Made by a program: the position numbers and the translations under genes
Notes under the pieces: generated by a model
What the model was told of the DNA's origin: nothing
The model's database searches: none
The model's input: only the letters and a program-made list of their open reading frames with translations
From: Porodaedalea pini
Lineage: Eukaryota; Basidiomycota; Agaricomycetes; Hymenochaetales; Hymenochaetaceae
Assembly (NCBI GenBank): GCA_002794775.1
Contig: NBAY01000027.1
Location: forward strand, 488,221 to 552,220
Length of the DNA stretch: 64,000 bases
Direction: 5' to 3'
Part shown: positions 8,557 to 19,386 of the stretch, one piece after another
How positions within the stretch are numbered: position 1 is the first letter of the stretch
Layout: each line of letters begins with the position of its first letter

Positions 8557-11500
8557 TCAAGGCGAGCGTCCTGATCGCCCTTGTTCCCTACCCTGGAACT
8601 TACCGGCCCACCACTGTGCCACTCCTTCCTGTCTCTCAGGCTCCGTCATTTCAAATACGGGTCGGAACTTCAGCTGTGACATCTCTAGGGTGTTGAGGGC
8701 GCGAGGAGCACTGGGAGTCGATTTATGAAATTTGTCAATGGCTTTTTGAGAGTTCGTCAAATTCTCAATTGGCTCCCAGGTGCGTTCTTCGTTCGGATAC
8801 CCTTTCCAATGTACGAGGTATTTGAGCTTCCCTCGCACAAGTTTGGAGTCGACAACCTTTTCGACCTCATATTCCGGCACATCATCAATGATCTCGGGCG
8901 GGGGTGGGGGATCTTGCTTTTGCGACGTATACTGTGGCTCGTGGTATGGGGAGAGGAGCACTTCATTGAAAACCGGATAGACTTTTTTCCATGTACGTGG
9001 AAGTTTAAGCCTATATGCTGACGTGCCGATTTTCTTTTCGACGATGAAAGGCCCATAGCGTTTATCTCCCAGCTTCTTCATAGGACGATCTGTCTTTAAG
9101 TGAGTTCCTTCGAGCATGACCTTATCCCCAGGTTTATACTCAATGGATTCTCCCTTCGTCCTGTCATAGAAGCGCTTCATGGTTTCGGCCGCATGCTTTA
9201 ACGCTGATTCGGTTTCCTCCCTGATCTTGGCCATCCGGTTGGCAAACTGCTTAGCGGACTCATTGGTCGATTCGCGTCTAGGATTCGTGCCCTTATATGG
9301 GTGTCTCCCATGGTTGACAAAAAAGGGTGACGCTCCTGTCGACATTTGTTCTTTGTCATTATACGCAAATTCCGCTAGCGCAAGCCATTCCGCCCAGTCC
9401 GACTGATGGTGGTTAACAAAGAGACAAAGGTACTGTTCAATCTCTTGGTTTATCCATTCTGTCTGACCATCTGTCTGTGGGTGATATGCCGTTGACGGGT
9501 TTCCCTCGATGCCCAGTAACCGGTATAGTTCGTTCATGAATTTGGACTCGAATTGTGATCCTCTGTCATGAATAAACTTGCGTGGTATGCCGTGTAGTCT
9601 GAAGACATGATCCCGGTAGAGTCTCGCCATTCCTTCCGACGTTATGCTCACAGAGGTAGGGATCGCATGCACCTGTTTACTGAACCTGTCAACAAAGACA
9701 CAGATTGCGTTATGCCCATTGGACTCGGGTAGTTCGCCGATCAGGTCTGCTGTGACGATTTCCCAAGGACCTTTCGGGATCTCGTTCGGGTTCAGGGGAT
9801 TATGCGGTTTCGCTCTGTGTGCCTTGGTACGTTGGCATGCATCACATCCCTCGACATATATTCGAACATCTCGTTGGATTCCCGGCCACCAGTAGTTGCG
9901 TGTGATCAACTCATGGGTCTTGTAGCGTCCTGGGTGTCCTGCAAGCGTGCTGTCATGATGGTTTCGAATGATGTCTTCTCGGAGTTTATGGTCTTTCGGC
10001 ACGTAGATCCTGCCCTTCCACATCAACAACCCTTCTTCTTCATCCCATTCTCGTTCCTTCCGCTCTAACGCCTTCACAACTGCTTTGTCCCTGTTGTTTC
10101 GTACCCTTTTAATTCGTTTAACAAAGTCTGCATCCAGCGCTTCTAGCAGTGTTTCGTTTACAAATAGGTCCGGCTTGAGCAAAACGATGTCGATATTGTT
10201 GTTCTCCCCCCTCTCATGATCCGCTCGTCTCGAGAGGAGGTCAGCCTTAGTCATCAGGGCACCTGGTTTATGGAACAGTTTGAAGTCGTAGTCCGCTAAC
10301 TCCTGTAGCCATCTCGCTTGTCGGTGGTTAATCTTCTGGGGTTTTCGGAAATACTGGAGGTTGAGGTGATCCGACCAGATTTCAAAGGTTTGCGTTGCCC
10401 CTAGAAGATATTGTCGCCAGTCATCCAGTGCGCACATGATTGCGAACATCTCTTTGTCGTAGATTTCGTAGTTGCGCTCTGCTTGGCTAAGCGCTTGCGA
10501 TCGGTATGCGATTGGATGCCACTTTCCGTCAATGAATTGGGACAGAATGGCGCCGTTAGCGAAATGCGACAAATCGGCCTCCACCCGAAATTGACCGTCA
10601 TCAGTAGGCACTGTGAGTACGGGTTCTTCACAGAGCTTCTGCTTCAGACGTTCAAAGGCCTCCTGTTGCTCCACCTCCCACTTCCACTCTACATCTCCGG
10701 TCAACACTGTCAAGGGCTTCGCATAATGACTGAATGCTAGGATAAAGCAGTGGTAATAGTTGCAGAACCCAAGGAAAGACTGTAGTTCTTTCTTGTTCTT
10801 AGGCACTGGCCAATCTTTTACACCTGCCACTTTGGCTGGATCCATGCGAATCTGTCCGTTGCCAAGGATATGCCCAAGATAGTTCATGGTCTCTTGAGCG
10901 AAGCTGCACTTTTCTGGCTTTAAGAACAACTTGTTTGCTCGCAACACTTCCAGGACTTGTCGGACGAATTTGTCATGATGTTCGCGAGTTCGTGCGAAGA
11001 TCAGAATGTCATCCATGTAGACTATGACGTGTCCATCATTGACGAGTTCTCGGAAGATCTCGTTCATGAATCCTTGGAAGGTTGCCGGTGAGTTTGTGAG
11101 ACCAAAAAACATGACCGTTGGTTCGAATAGACCACGGTTTGTCCTGAAGGCGGCCTGTCACCCTCTCGAATCCGAATGTTATTGTAACCCCAACGTATGT
11201 CAAGCTTCGTGAAGAATTTCGCCTGTTTTGTTTTGTCGATGAGCTCTTGGATTAGAGGTAACGGGTATTTGTTCCTAACCGTCATCTCGTTGAGCCGGCG
11301 ATAATCCTGTATGGGGCGAAGCTTGCCATCCTTCTTTTTTATGAAGAAGAAGGGGGATGCCATCTCAGATTGAGAGTTACGAATACGGCCAGTTCTCAAG
11401 TTTTCGGTGAGGAATTTGTCCAGTGCCACCTGTTTGGATGGACTGAGCGGGTAGATTTTACAGTCAGAGAGCTTTGAACCCGGCTTGAGTTCAATAGCAT

Positions 11501-12711
11501 GATCCCAAGGGCGTCTCTCTGGTAACTGATCAAATTCCTGTTCACTGAAGACGTCCGCGAACTCTTTGACATAGTTTGGGACTTCCTCGAGCACCTGTTG
11601 TCTGACCTTCAGCGCTTTTCTCGGATCGGACTTAATGTACCTGTCCCAATCAAAGAGGAAGAGCTGATCGCTGTCTTCAAGTTCCACCAAATCAAGGTTT
11701 TCGTCGGGGTCTGCATCAATGTCCTCTAGACTACGGATATAGCCGCATACATCGGGGCATCGATCGAATTCGATCGTTGATTTTTGCCAGTCGATGTTGG
11801 GATTGTGCAGCTTTAACCATTCATGTCCGATGAACACATCTGTTTTCCCTAGATCTGTGACTGCGAAGTGGATGCGCTCTGAATGATCATTAATTGTCAT
11901 GCGCATTTCTACAAACTCTGTGATCGAGCCGTCCTTGTTGAGCGTGCCATCAGCATTATAGACTCGGATTGGGATGGGTGTCTTTTTTGTCCTGATCTGA
12001 TGCTTTTCGACGAAAGGATCGGTTGATACACGAGCCAGTGCAGCCACTGTCCAGTAGGGTGTCTACCTTGAACTGGTTACCGGTGTCGGTCGTTTGAAGG
12101 AGAATTGGTACCATGAGCTGTTGCCCCCGAGACCCTCTTACGAACCGTTTCGGACCCCTCAGGTCCCTAACAGCTGCCACGGCATCTGATTCTTCTAGCG
12201 CAATGATTTGACGCACCGTCTCTTCATTCGCTTCAGCATGCCTCTGCTGTTTCATCCACACTCGGAGAGTCGTTAAAGCACTTTCGAGTTTATCCTTTTT
12301 GAGACGCTCTACCACCCATGGGGCAGTAAAGGGGACAGGGCGATCTCTCCGGGACTTCCTCTCAGCTTGTTTCAACGAGTTTTCATTTTTCACGGATTTC
12401 GGTTCAGTTCCGGCCAAGGAAGAAATAGAATTAAAAGATTCGGAATAGGGTTTTACATGATTGTTTGACACAGGAGTAGAACAAGATGATGAGGCAGAAG
12501 TGTTGTTACATGTAGGCATATCTACACTACTAGCTACTGGTACAGGAACAGAAGGAATATTTTTGCGAGTGACATTGCTTTTTACATTTTTTTGTGTTTT
12601 ATCTAAATTATCTACAGAGTCCATAGAATTATCAAAAATGGCCGTTTGAAAAACCGAAACTGAACCTATCCCAGTCAGTGCCGTGTTCACTGCTGGGGCT
12701 CCGCAAAATCC
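8557..12711 (-). pseudogene. pol, element 3 (two frameshifts)
   Basis: Pol is entered by a -1 shift near 12711. An unusually long Ser/Thr-rich linker of about 200 residues precedes the protease (LLDSGCTGS, near 12060). A frame change near 12005 breaks the protease soon after its catalytic motif. A second, close to 11155, removes about seven bases in the reverse transcriptase between REGD and the FFGL region. From 11112 to 8557 the frame is continuous for 851 residues: YMDD active site, RNase H, integrase with HHCC and DDE residues, and a C-terminal chromodomain (YLVHWKGY). The first break sits at the protease and the second at RT, so no functional polyprotein can be made. Confidence 0.9.
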
Positions 12712-13779
12712 AACTCCTGCTCAAAGAGCGCCTCCTCTTCTTCCTCCGCAAAGTCTGACTCCTTGAGTGTCGCGGTCTCGTCTGCCCAGACTTTTCTCTC
12801 TCGGGGTTCCATCCCCATCAACACAGCCCTTATCACCTTCTTCTGCATTGGGCAACCTCTGTAGATGCCCAGATTCTTTGCAGTAGTAGCAGAGTCCTGC
12901 TTTCCTCAGCTCTTCGAGTGAGACGTCCATCGGCTTCCCCATGCCTCCGTAGGTGACTCCGGTGGCATCACGCCTTTCGGGGATTCTAGGTGTGAATGTC
13001 TGGGCAGGTTTTGGTGGGGGTGCCTGAGGTCTGGACGGGGCAGTGTGCATTTGTTCAATGGCTTTCATCTGACGTCTAGCGTTGTCAAATTGAATGGCTT
13101 TTTCTTGCCAGCCTTTGTACGTGGTTGGGACTGTGTCACTCATTTCGATCCGGTATATGATCTCTCTATCCAAGGCTTTCGTCAGTTTGTGGATGAGGGT
13201 GTCGTCATTTTTGGCGTCATCGCTGTATCCTGCCGCACGGCGATAGATATCGAACTGCTGGAAGAATTGGTTGGCTGTGATGTCCCAGGTGTGTTTCCAG
13301 CTGTCCAATTTCTGCATGGCATTCATGCGTTCATTCGGATCTCCGAACACTTTCTCCAGTTGTTCGTTGAACTTCTGGCGACTGACGAGTGAAAAGATCA
13401 GATAGCCGTCCATTTTGATGCTTTCCAGGAAGTTCTGTGCCCAGAGTGCGGCCGAGCCTTCCGTCATGAATGATAACACGAAAAGGAAGTAGTCCTTGTC
13501 GTTCATGAAGTCCTCTGCGTTAGCTTCAACGTAAAGGGTGATGGCACGTTCGAACTTCTTATAGTCTCACCCGTTGAATGCCTTGGGTTTGGCGATGTGT
13601 CTTCCTCCACTGCGGCTTGTTGGTGGAGGGACAGGTGCTGCTGCGGCTGCTGGCGTGGGGGTTGCTAGTAATCCCAGGCCATGTAGCGCGTTGATGATCT
13701 CCTGCATCATGTCGTTTGAGATCGTCGGAGCTCCGGCCGCTGGCGCGACTGGGGCTTGGGGTTCCGCCATGATAGGCAA
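12687..13779 (-). pseudogene. gag, element 3 (stop and frameshift)
   Basis: Gag begins near 13779 with an Ala/Pro-rich N-terminus. A TGA at 13569-13567 follows KAFNG, and the same frame continues with the capsid-like region (residues from DYKKFERAI) to the zinc knuckle CYYCKESGH. A net one-frame shift near 12855 hides the last knuckle cysteine; in the shifted frame the sequence reads RGCP and continues to a TGA at 12689-12687. The composite matches element 1 Gag in layout. The N-terminal start is the least certain part. Confidence 0.85.
12705..12711 (-). promoter_or_regulatory. candidate -1 frameshift site, element 3
   Basis: In the gag frame the minus strand reads G GAT TTT, again 22 nt before the gag stop. 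The pol frame opens only about 12 nt upstream of it because of a TGA, so the slip must occur in a short window that contains this heptamer. GGATTTT is less regular than GGGTTTT; from memory, plant viral frameshift sites of both spellings are known. Function is inferred. Confidence 0.55.
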
Positions 13780-14610
13780 TGGTGTTGGTGATGGGTGGGG
13801 TGGTTGGTGGGCTCCTAGCTCGTCGTCTAGGCGTACTAGGTCGTCGTCGGTCAGTGGTGGTAGTTGTGTGAGGACAGCGTCGGCAGTGTCTTCTGGTGGT
13901 GTATTCCACCGCTGTGCCGCTGATCCAGACGGTCGAGCGTACGGGTGTGGAGCCAGCTCAAATCAGAAACAACACTGCCAGCCGACAGGTGGTGCGGACG
14001 CCTGCGGATCTGATTGAGCGCTGTAACAAAATTCCGGATGTGGTGGTCGACTTTCACTTGCTGATCAAACCCGGATCTTCCTCTGTGAAGACTCCAACGG
14101 GCGCCAAGGGACCTTTCCGAAGATCACCCCCAAGGCCTGGTAGCTACTCTCGAGTGGGTCGGACTCAACGTTACCCCCTCTCAAACGAGCGCTGGTTGAT
14201 CGAATAGAAAGAGGACGGCGGGTTATGAAACGAGTGAGTTTAATAATGAAGGTAAAGAATTAACAACGTATCGGCCTGATCGATGCACGTGAGATTGATC
14301 TGAGAACAGGTGTGGGTCGAAGCGATCGTAGTCGGGGTCGCAGTCCAAGTCGTCGGACGCGTCGGATAAGAATGTTGGTCTAGAGTTCAGGGTTACGGAC
14401 AGGTAGTGGACGGTTTTGAGATTGTTGGACAAGATGGGGGTTGAGAGTGATGATGATAGATAGTAGGAAGAGTTCAATGGTGAGAGTGATTTGCAGGGTA
14501 CAGGTAAAGGTGTAGATGGTAGCGCGGTAGAGAGATTGTTGTCGGTAGGAGATGCGAATGTTCAGAGCCAGCTTGGCGTCGGTGACTGAGAATGCGCAAG
14601 GCGGTAGGGG
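13780..14610 (-). other. 5' leader of element 3
   Basis: Untranslated leader between the PBS-like region and gag on the minus strand. Open frames on either strand here (for example 13574-14017) carry no recognisable family and overlap gag. Confidence 0.5.
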
Positions 14611-14625
14611 TAAGTTTTGACCTTG
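14611..14625 (-). other. PBS-like segment of element 3, imperfect self-complement
   Basis: The minus strand directly after the LTR contains AGGTCAAAACTTA. It can pair with 11 of 13 bases of the LTR segment at 14794-14782, which starts 33 nt after the TATATAA box (14827-14821), the same distance as in element 1. One of the two mismatches is a CpG-to-CpA difference. It does not start with TGG. Self-priming is suggested but weaker than for element 1. Confidence 0.4.
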
Positions 14626-15075
14626 TGTCAGCAACGGACTACGGGTACACAAGGGGTAGCCGGGTCGCGCGGAACTCAGTCAGAGGAGGAGGGAGAAGAG
14701 AGAGAGAACGGTGAGCCAGGGGAACTGACACAGCGCAGAGGTAAGGGGACAGCTTCTGGACGTAGCCAGGTAGAATTGACCAGGTCGAAACTAAGGGATA
14801 AGTACAGGAGGACTACCTACTTATATACCCTGCAGCGGCTGCACACGGACCAGGGAATTAGCTACTACATAAAGATAGATGAAAGAATGTTGTGGAACTT
14901 CGTAGAACAATAGGCGTCATAGTATCAGTCAGCGAATAATGACAGTGTGAGAAAGGGGTGTAATGGATATGAGTAAGTCGAAATAGGTGTGATTAGTAAT
15001 GAGTGGATAAGATATGATAAGATAAGATAAGGGAAAATGATGAGAGAATAAAATAATTAAAAAGCATCCATGACA
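14626..15075 (-). repeat. 5' LTR of element 3
   Basis: A 450-bp LTR that is first in transcriptional order on the minus strand. TATATAA is on the minus strand at 14827-14821. Confidence 0.95.
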
Positions 15076-15080
15076 ACGGT
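15076..15080 (+). repeat. target site duplication of element 3, right copy
   Basis: ACGGT follows the right end of element 3 and matches 8090-8094. Pol of element 2 resumes immediately after. Confidence 0.92.
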
Positions 15081-18000
15081 ACGCACAACGAGGCTGGGTT
15101 GATCAAAGAATATGTTGACGTCGAACTCATGATTGGCCACCACAAGGAAAAGATTGTCCTTGCAGTAACGTCCCTAGCGTCGTCAAACATATTCCTGGGG
15201 TACAACTGGCTCCGACGCCACAACCCAGAGGTCGACTGGAAGACGGGTTTGATCGAATTCACTCGCTGTCCAGAGGAATGTGCGATAGAGAGGGAGCCAG
15301 TGGAGGACCTGGATAAGGTGAAGAAGGTGGTGGAACAGATGAGGAGGGTGAGTGAGATGCGAATGGACAAGGCGTCCTGGCCCGCATACCTCAACGATTA
15401 CGCCGACGTTTTCAGTGAAAAAGGCTTCAAAAAGCTGCCGGAACATCGACCCTGGGACCATGTCATCGACTTAAAACCCGACTTCAAACCTAGCGATTTC
15501 AAGATCTATCCACTCACGCCAACTGAACAACAATCGCTAAAGGACTTCCTCGACGAGAATTTGAAGTCTGGTCGCATCAGAAGGTCGATATCACCCATGG
15601 CGTCGCCCTTCTTCTTCATCAAGAAGGCTGACAAATCGCTACGCCCGATCCAGGATTACCGAAAACTCAATGATGGTACAATCAAGAACAAGTATACCCT
15701 CCCTCTCATCAACGAACTCGTCGACAAGGTCAAAAAAGCGAAGTACATCACTAAGCTGGACCTTCGCTGGGGGTACTACAATATCCAGATCCGTGAGGGT
15801 GACGAATGGAAGGCAGCGTTTCGCACGAACATGGGCCTCTTCGAACTGACGGTCATGTTCTTTGGCCTTTGCAATGCACCAGCCACGTTCCAGGCTTTTG
15901 TCAACCACATCTTCAAGGACCTGATCTACGCTAACCTGATCATCGTATACCTCGACGACATCCTGATCCTCTCAGAAACCATTGAGGAGCATATCGACAC
16001 GTCAAGGCACGTACTCCAGATCCTCCGAGAAAACGGCCTGTACCTGAAGCCGGAGAAATGCGAATTCGATGCCAAAGTCGTCAAGTACCTTGGTCACATC
16101 ATTGGCAACGGCGAGATCAGGGCTGACCCGGCGAAGACGGAGGCGATTGTGAACTGGCCTATCCCACGCAACCTCAAGGAGCTGCAACAGTTCCTTGGTA
16201 TGGGAAACTGGCTGAGACGGTTTATTAAGGACTACAGTAAGGTGGTTCGACCGTTGACATCGTTAACAGGCAAGAAAGACTGGGTATGGGAGACCGAACA
16301 GCAGGAAGCGTTCGAGGAGCTGAGACGACGTCTTTGCTCACCTCCAGTCCTAGCCATCGCCAATGACGAGGGCCCTTTCCGCGTAGAGGCGGACTCGTCA
16401 AACTTTGCACTCGGCGGCGTGTTGTTGCAGAAGCAGGAAGGAAAGTGGAGGGTGATCGCCTACAGGTCAGAGGCGCTCGAACCAGCGGAACGAAACTACG
16501 AGATCTATGACAAGGAGATGCTTGCGATCATTTCGGAGCTCAAGGAGTGGCGACAATACCTCCTCGGTGCTCGCCACAAGATCGAAATCTGGTCCGACCA
16601 CGCCAACCTTACCTACTTCAGATCAGCACAGAAGCTAAGCTATCGTCAAGCTCGTTGGCGGACTGAACTTGAAGAATTCGACTTCCACCTCGAACACAAG
16701 TCGGGGAAGACGATGGGCAAAGCCGACCTGCTGTCGCGCATGGCGGGCTACGATCAGGGCAAGGATGACAACGACGGTGTCATGTTCATCAAGGACAAGT
16801 GGCTGAACCGTGGAGTGGTACGGACGTCGCGCAATGAGGTGGTAGGACGAGTGGTTGAAGTGCAGAAAGCGCAGGGCGAGTCAGAAAGACCGATGGGTAT
16901 GATAGAGGTTGACGGGTTATGGCGGATGAAAGGCAAGGTGTACGTGCCATCAACGATGAAGGAAGCCGTGTTGTGGGAGTGTCACGACTCGGTGTTGGCC
17001 GGTCATCCGGGAGCGTCAAAGACAGTGGAGCTTGTTCGTCGTGAATTCTGGTGGGCATCGATGTTCTCTGACGTCCGAACATATGTCTGAGGATGCGACC
17101 GTTGTCAACGGACGAAAGCCTTAAGAGCGTCAAGATCGAGACCACTCCATCCAAATGCTGTCCCTGAAGGCCCTTGGGAAATCGTCACGGTTGACCTAAT
17201 TGGAGAACTCCCAGACTCCAAAGGACATAACGTGATCTGCGTCTTTGTGGACAGGTTCTCAAAGCAGATGCATGCGATCCCAATGACGACAAGGTTGTCG
17301 GCGGAAGGCATGGCTCAACTGTACCGCGACCACATCTTCCGCCTCCACGGCTTGCCGAAGAAAATCATCCATGACCGAGGCACGCAATTCGATGCGTCGA
17401 TGATGAAGGAGCTGTACAAACTCCTACACATCGAAGGCAACCCGTCAACAGCGTATCACCCACAGACAGATGGTCAGACGGAACATGTTAACCAAGAACT
17501 TGAACAGTATCTTAGGCTCTTCGTGAACCATCGGCAATCAGACTGGAAGGACTGGCTCCCCCTCGCGGAGTTCGCGTACAATAACCGTGAGCACTCGGCA
17601 ACAAAGATGTCCCCTTTCTACGCGAACACAGGACGTCACCCCTTAAGCTTTGACACGACACGAACCTCGTCTGCCAACATGTCGGCAGAAGAATTCGCGA
17701 AGCACATAAAGGAGACTCATCGTGTCGCAAAAGACAACCTGGTCAAGGCGGCGGACGACATGAAACACTACCATGACCGGACAGCAGGGATTTCGGTTGA
17801 GTACAAAGCCGGAGACAAGGCTTTCCTTGACGGACGAAACATCAGCACGGACTCGCCTACAAAGAAACTCGCCGACAAATGGTATGGGCCCTTCGAAATC
17901 GTTGACAAGGTGGGAGCAAATGCGTACAAACTCAAGCTCCCAAAGCGATGGAAAAAGGTCCACCCAGTCTTCAATGAGGCCCTGCTAAAGCCTGCCGTCG

Positions 18001-18341
18001 AACCTTCCTTCAAGAGCCAAAAACAACCAGCACCGCCACCACCGGACATCGTCGACAACGAGGAAGAGTACGAGATCGAGGAGGTCCTAGACTCACGTCT
18101 TCACCGAGGGAAACTACAATACCTTGTCAAGTGGGTTGGATACAACAAACCGACTTGGCAGCCTGAGATGGACTTCGGCGAGAACGCAAAGGAGGCGATC
18201 GCTGAGTTCTATCGAAAACACCCTGGCGCTCCTCGAAAACTCGAAATCCCTCGCCAACGACTCCGCCCACTCTTCATTGACACCGAGCCAAACGACCATG
18301 ATCTTGGCTGGTCGGGACGCCCAGCCTTGAAGGGGGGGTAA
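15081..18341 (+). pseudogene. pol 3' part, element 2 (one in-frame stop)
   Basis: This part continues pol of element 2 from the protease C-terminus through RT (YLDD), RNase H, integrase and chromodomain. A TGA at 17088-17090 replaces a CGA arginine codon present in element 1, four codons downstream of the place where element 1 has its own stop. The frame is otherwise open to the TAA at 18339-18341, which abuts the LTR. The integrase DDE core (DRFSKQMHAIP, HDRGTQFD) and chromodomain (YLVKWVGY) are intact. Protein identity to element 1 is very high by eye. Confidence 0.92.
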
Positions 18342-18775
18342 TGTTAGAACTCGAACTTCCCCTTTTCTTTAATTTCCCTTTTCCTTCTCCTTTTAATTTA
18401 ATCGCTCCTTTTCATTATATTTAATCATCTTTTCAATCATTTCCCACACTCCTTTCACATGACCTTCATTCGTTCCATTTCAAGTTACATAAACTATACA
18501 GTACTTAGATAATCTGGTCTCACAATTGGCGCGAATAAAAGGTTCGAGGAACTCGCATGAACACTTGTTCTGCTTTTCCTCTTACCTCCGCGACGACCTA
18601 GGTGAGACCGCACCCCCCTCCTGTATTAGAGTACTTTGTATTAATCCTCTTACCTCTGCGACGACCTAGCCTGAGTACCGCGTGTCCCGAGTCTCCACTC
18701 GAGTATAGCACGTCCCAGACGACAGTCAGCCGAGGCCTGCCCAGTCCGAGTCGTCTCCCGGACTCCCGCCTAACA
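18342..18775 (+). repeat. 3' LTR of element 2
   Basis: A 434-bp LTR bounded TGTTAG and CTAACA, preceded by the G-rich polypurine tract and pol stop. The upstream promoter part differs strongly from the element 1 LTR. The 11-nt self-primer word (18567-18577), an AATAAAA box about 34 nt before it, and the internal 25-bp repeat (18577-18601 and 18645-18669) are kept. The host sequence after it starts ACTGC, the expected target duplication. Confidence 0.93.
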
Positions 18776-19193
18776 ACTGCGAGTCGAAGTATAACGCACC
18801 GTAAAGGAGCTGGATAAGATTTTGAATCTTTGGGGCATCAATCTGTCCTACAGGCTCGTATACGAACGTCCTATTCTTTGTACTCTGTAGCTCCGCGCGC
18901 CGTATTTTCTTTCTTGCGAGACTTTGAGATGCTCAGTACGGTGTGGTATATGTGGGAGTTTGAGAGCTTCTCACGGTATTGAAAAGTAAAATCCCAGCAG
19001 CGTCATTTGGCCCGACAACCTTCCGCTTCTGAATTTGCATATTGGCCTCGAGTGCAGCAAGTAGGTGGGAGGTCTGTGCACCTTCTTTGTTCGGGTCATC
19101 ATGAAGTGCTTGCATTGACTCCGAACAGTCAATCGCAAAGAGAACGACATTGCGTTTGCCTTCAAAGAACTGACAGCACGTGTCGTAAGACAC
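18776..19193 (-). pseudogene. Ku70, N-terminal exons, cut by retrotransposon insertion
   Basis: On the minus strand, 19193-18975 encodes the start of a Ku70 von Willebrand A domain: FFEGKRNVVLFAIDCSESM, HLLAALEANMQIQKRKVVG and GPNDAAGILLFNT. A 53-bp intron (18974-18922) has GTGAGA and AAAG ends. The next exon (18921-18800) carries TFVYEP and GQIDAPKIQNLIQLL, also typical of Ku70. One extra base near 18875 is needed to keep frame. A second intron starts GTGCGT at 18799 and the LTR of element 2 begins 24 bp later. Ku70 with Ku80 binds DNA ends in non-homologous end joining. The true start is unclear: no ATG fits, and the first residues before FFEGKR look irregular. The remaining exons would lie beyond the retrotransposons, outside the window. 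Confidence 0.8.
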
Positions 19194-19206
19194 AGAAACG
19201 ATTCAG

Positions 19207-19386
19207 CTGGTATCTGGAGAATATTACGGAGTTGTCGGCATACCAAGAACTCGTTGAAATGCTAAAAAGTTAGTTTTGAGCTTCTTAAGTTAAGAAGTGT
19301 GCATAGCATGCTCACCGAATCAAGCATACGGTTCCGGGCACGCCTCAGCTCGAGCTCGCCGTCATTCAAGGGCCCGTACGTCTGTC
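19207..19386 (-). other. exon-like stretch upstream of Ku70, unidentified
   Basis: The minus strand reads TYGPLNDGELELRRARNRML up to 19316, then a consensus 54-bp intron (19315-19262) with GTGAGC, a CTAAC branch-point word and TAG, then HFNEFLVCRQLRNILQIPAE. An ACAG acceptor precedes the first exon. The pattern looks like real spliced coding sequence. I do not recognise the family, and it overlaps Ku70 in another frame at its end. It may be the 3' end of a neighbouring gene. Confidence 0.35.

Larger units (their letters stand above)
8095..15075 (-). mobile_element. Ty3/gypsy chromovirus, element 3, complete with TSD
   Basis: A 6981-bp element in minus orientation inside pol of element 2, flanked by ACGGT on both sides. 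It has 450-bp LTRs bounded TGTCA and TGACA, a polypurine tract next to the left LTR, gag and pol on the minus strand, and a chromodomain at the pol C-terminus. The LTRs differ at 6 of 450 positions; five of the six are CpG versus TpG/CpA. Gag has an in-frame stop and a frameshift, and pol has two frameshifts, so the copy is dead although young. It belongs to a different subfamily from elements 1 and 2: LTR sequence and the protein between gag and protease are unlike theirs. Confidence 0.95.
6100..18775 (+). mobile_element. Ty3/gypsy chromovirus, element 2 (host of both insertions)
   Basis: This element has the same family, orientation and gene order as element 1. Its visible part starts in the leader at the equivalent of element 1 position 429. 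It runs through a frameshifted gag and the start of pol to 8094, is interrupted by element 3, resumes at 15081 and ends with a 434-bp LTR at 18775. Its LTR is clearly divergent from that of element 1, so it is a distinct and probably older copy. The missing left LTR and PBS are best explained by element 1 having inserted into the leader, leaving them upstream of the window. Several breaks (gag frameshift, gag stop, pol stop, element 3 insertion) make it defective. Confidence 0.88.

Noticed and set aside
13574..14017. Plus-strand open frame of 147 codons
   Set aside because: It overlaps gag and leader of the minus-strand element 3 and has only low-complexity Gly/Ala/Ser composition.
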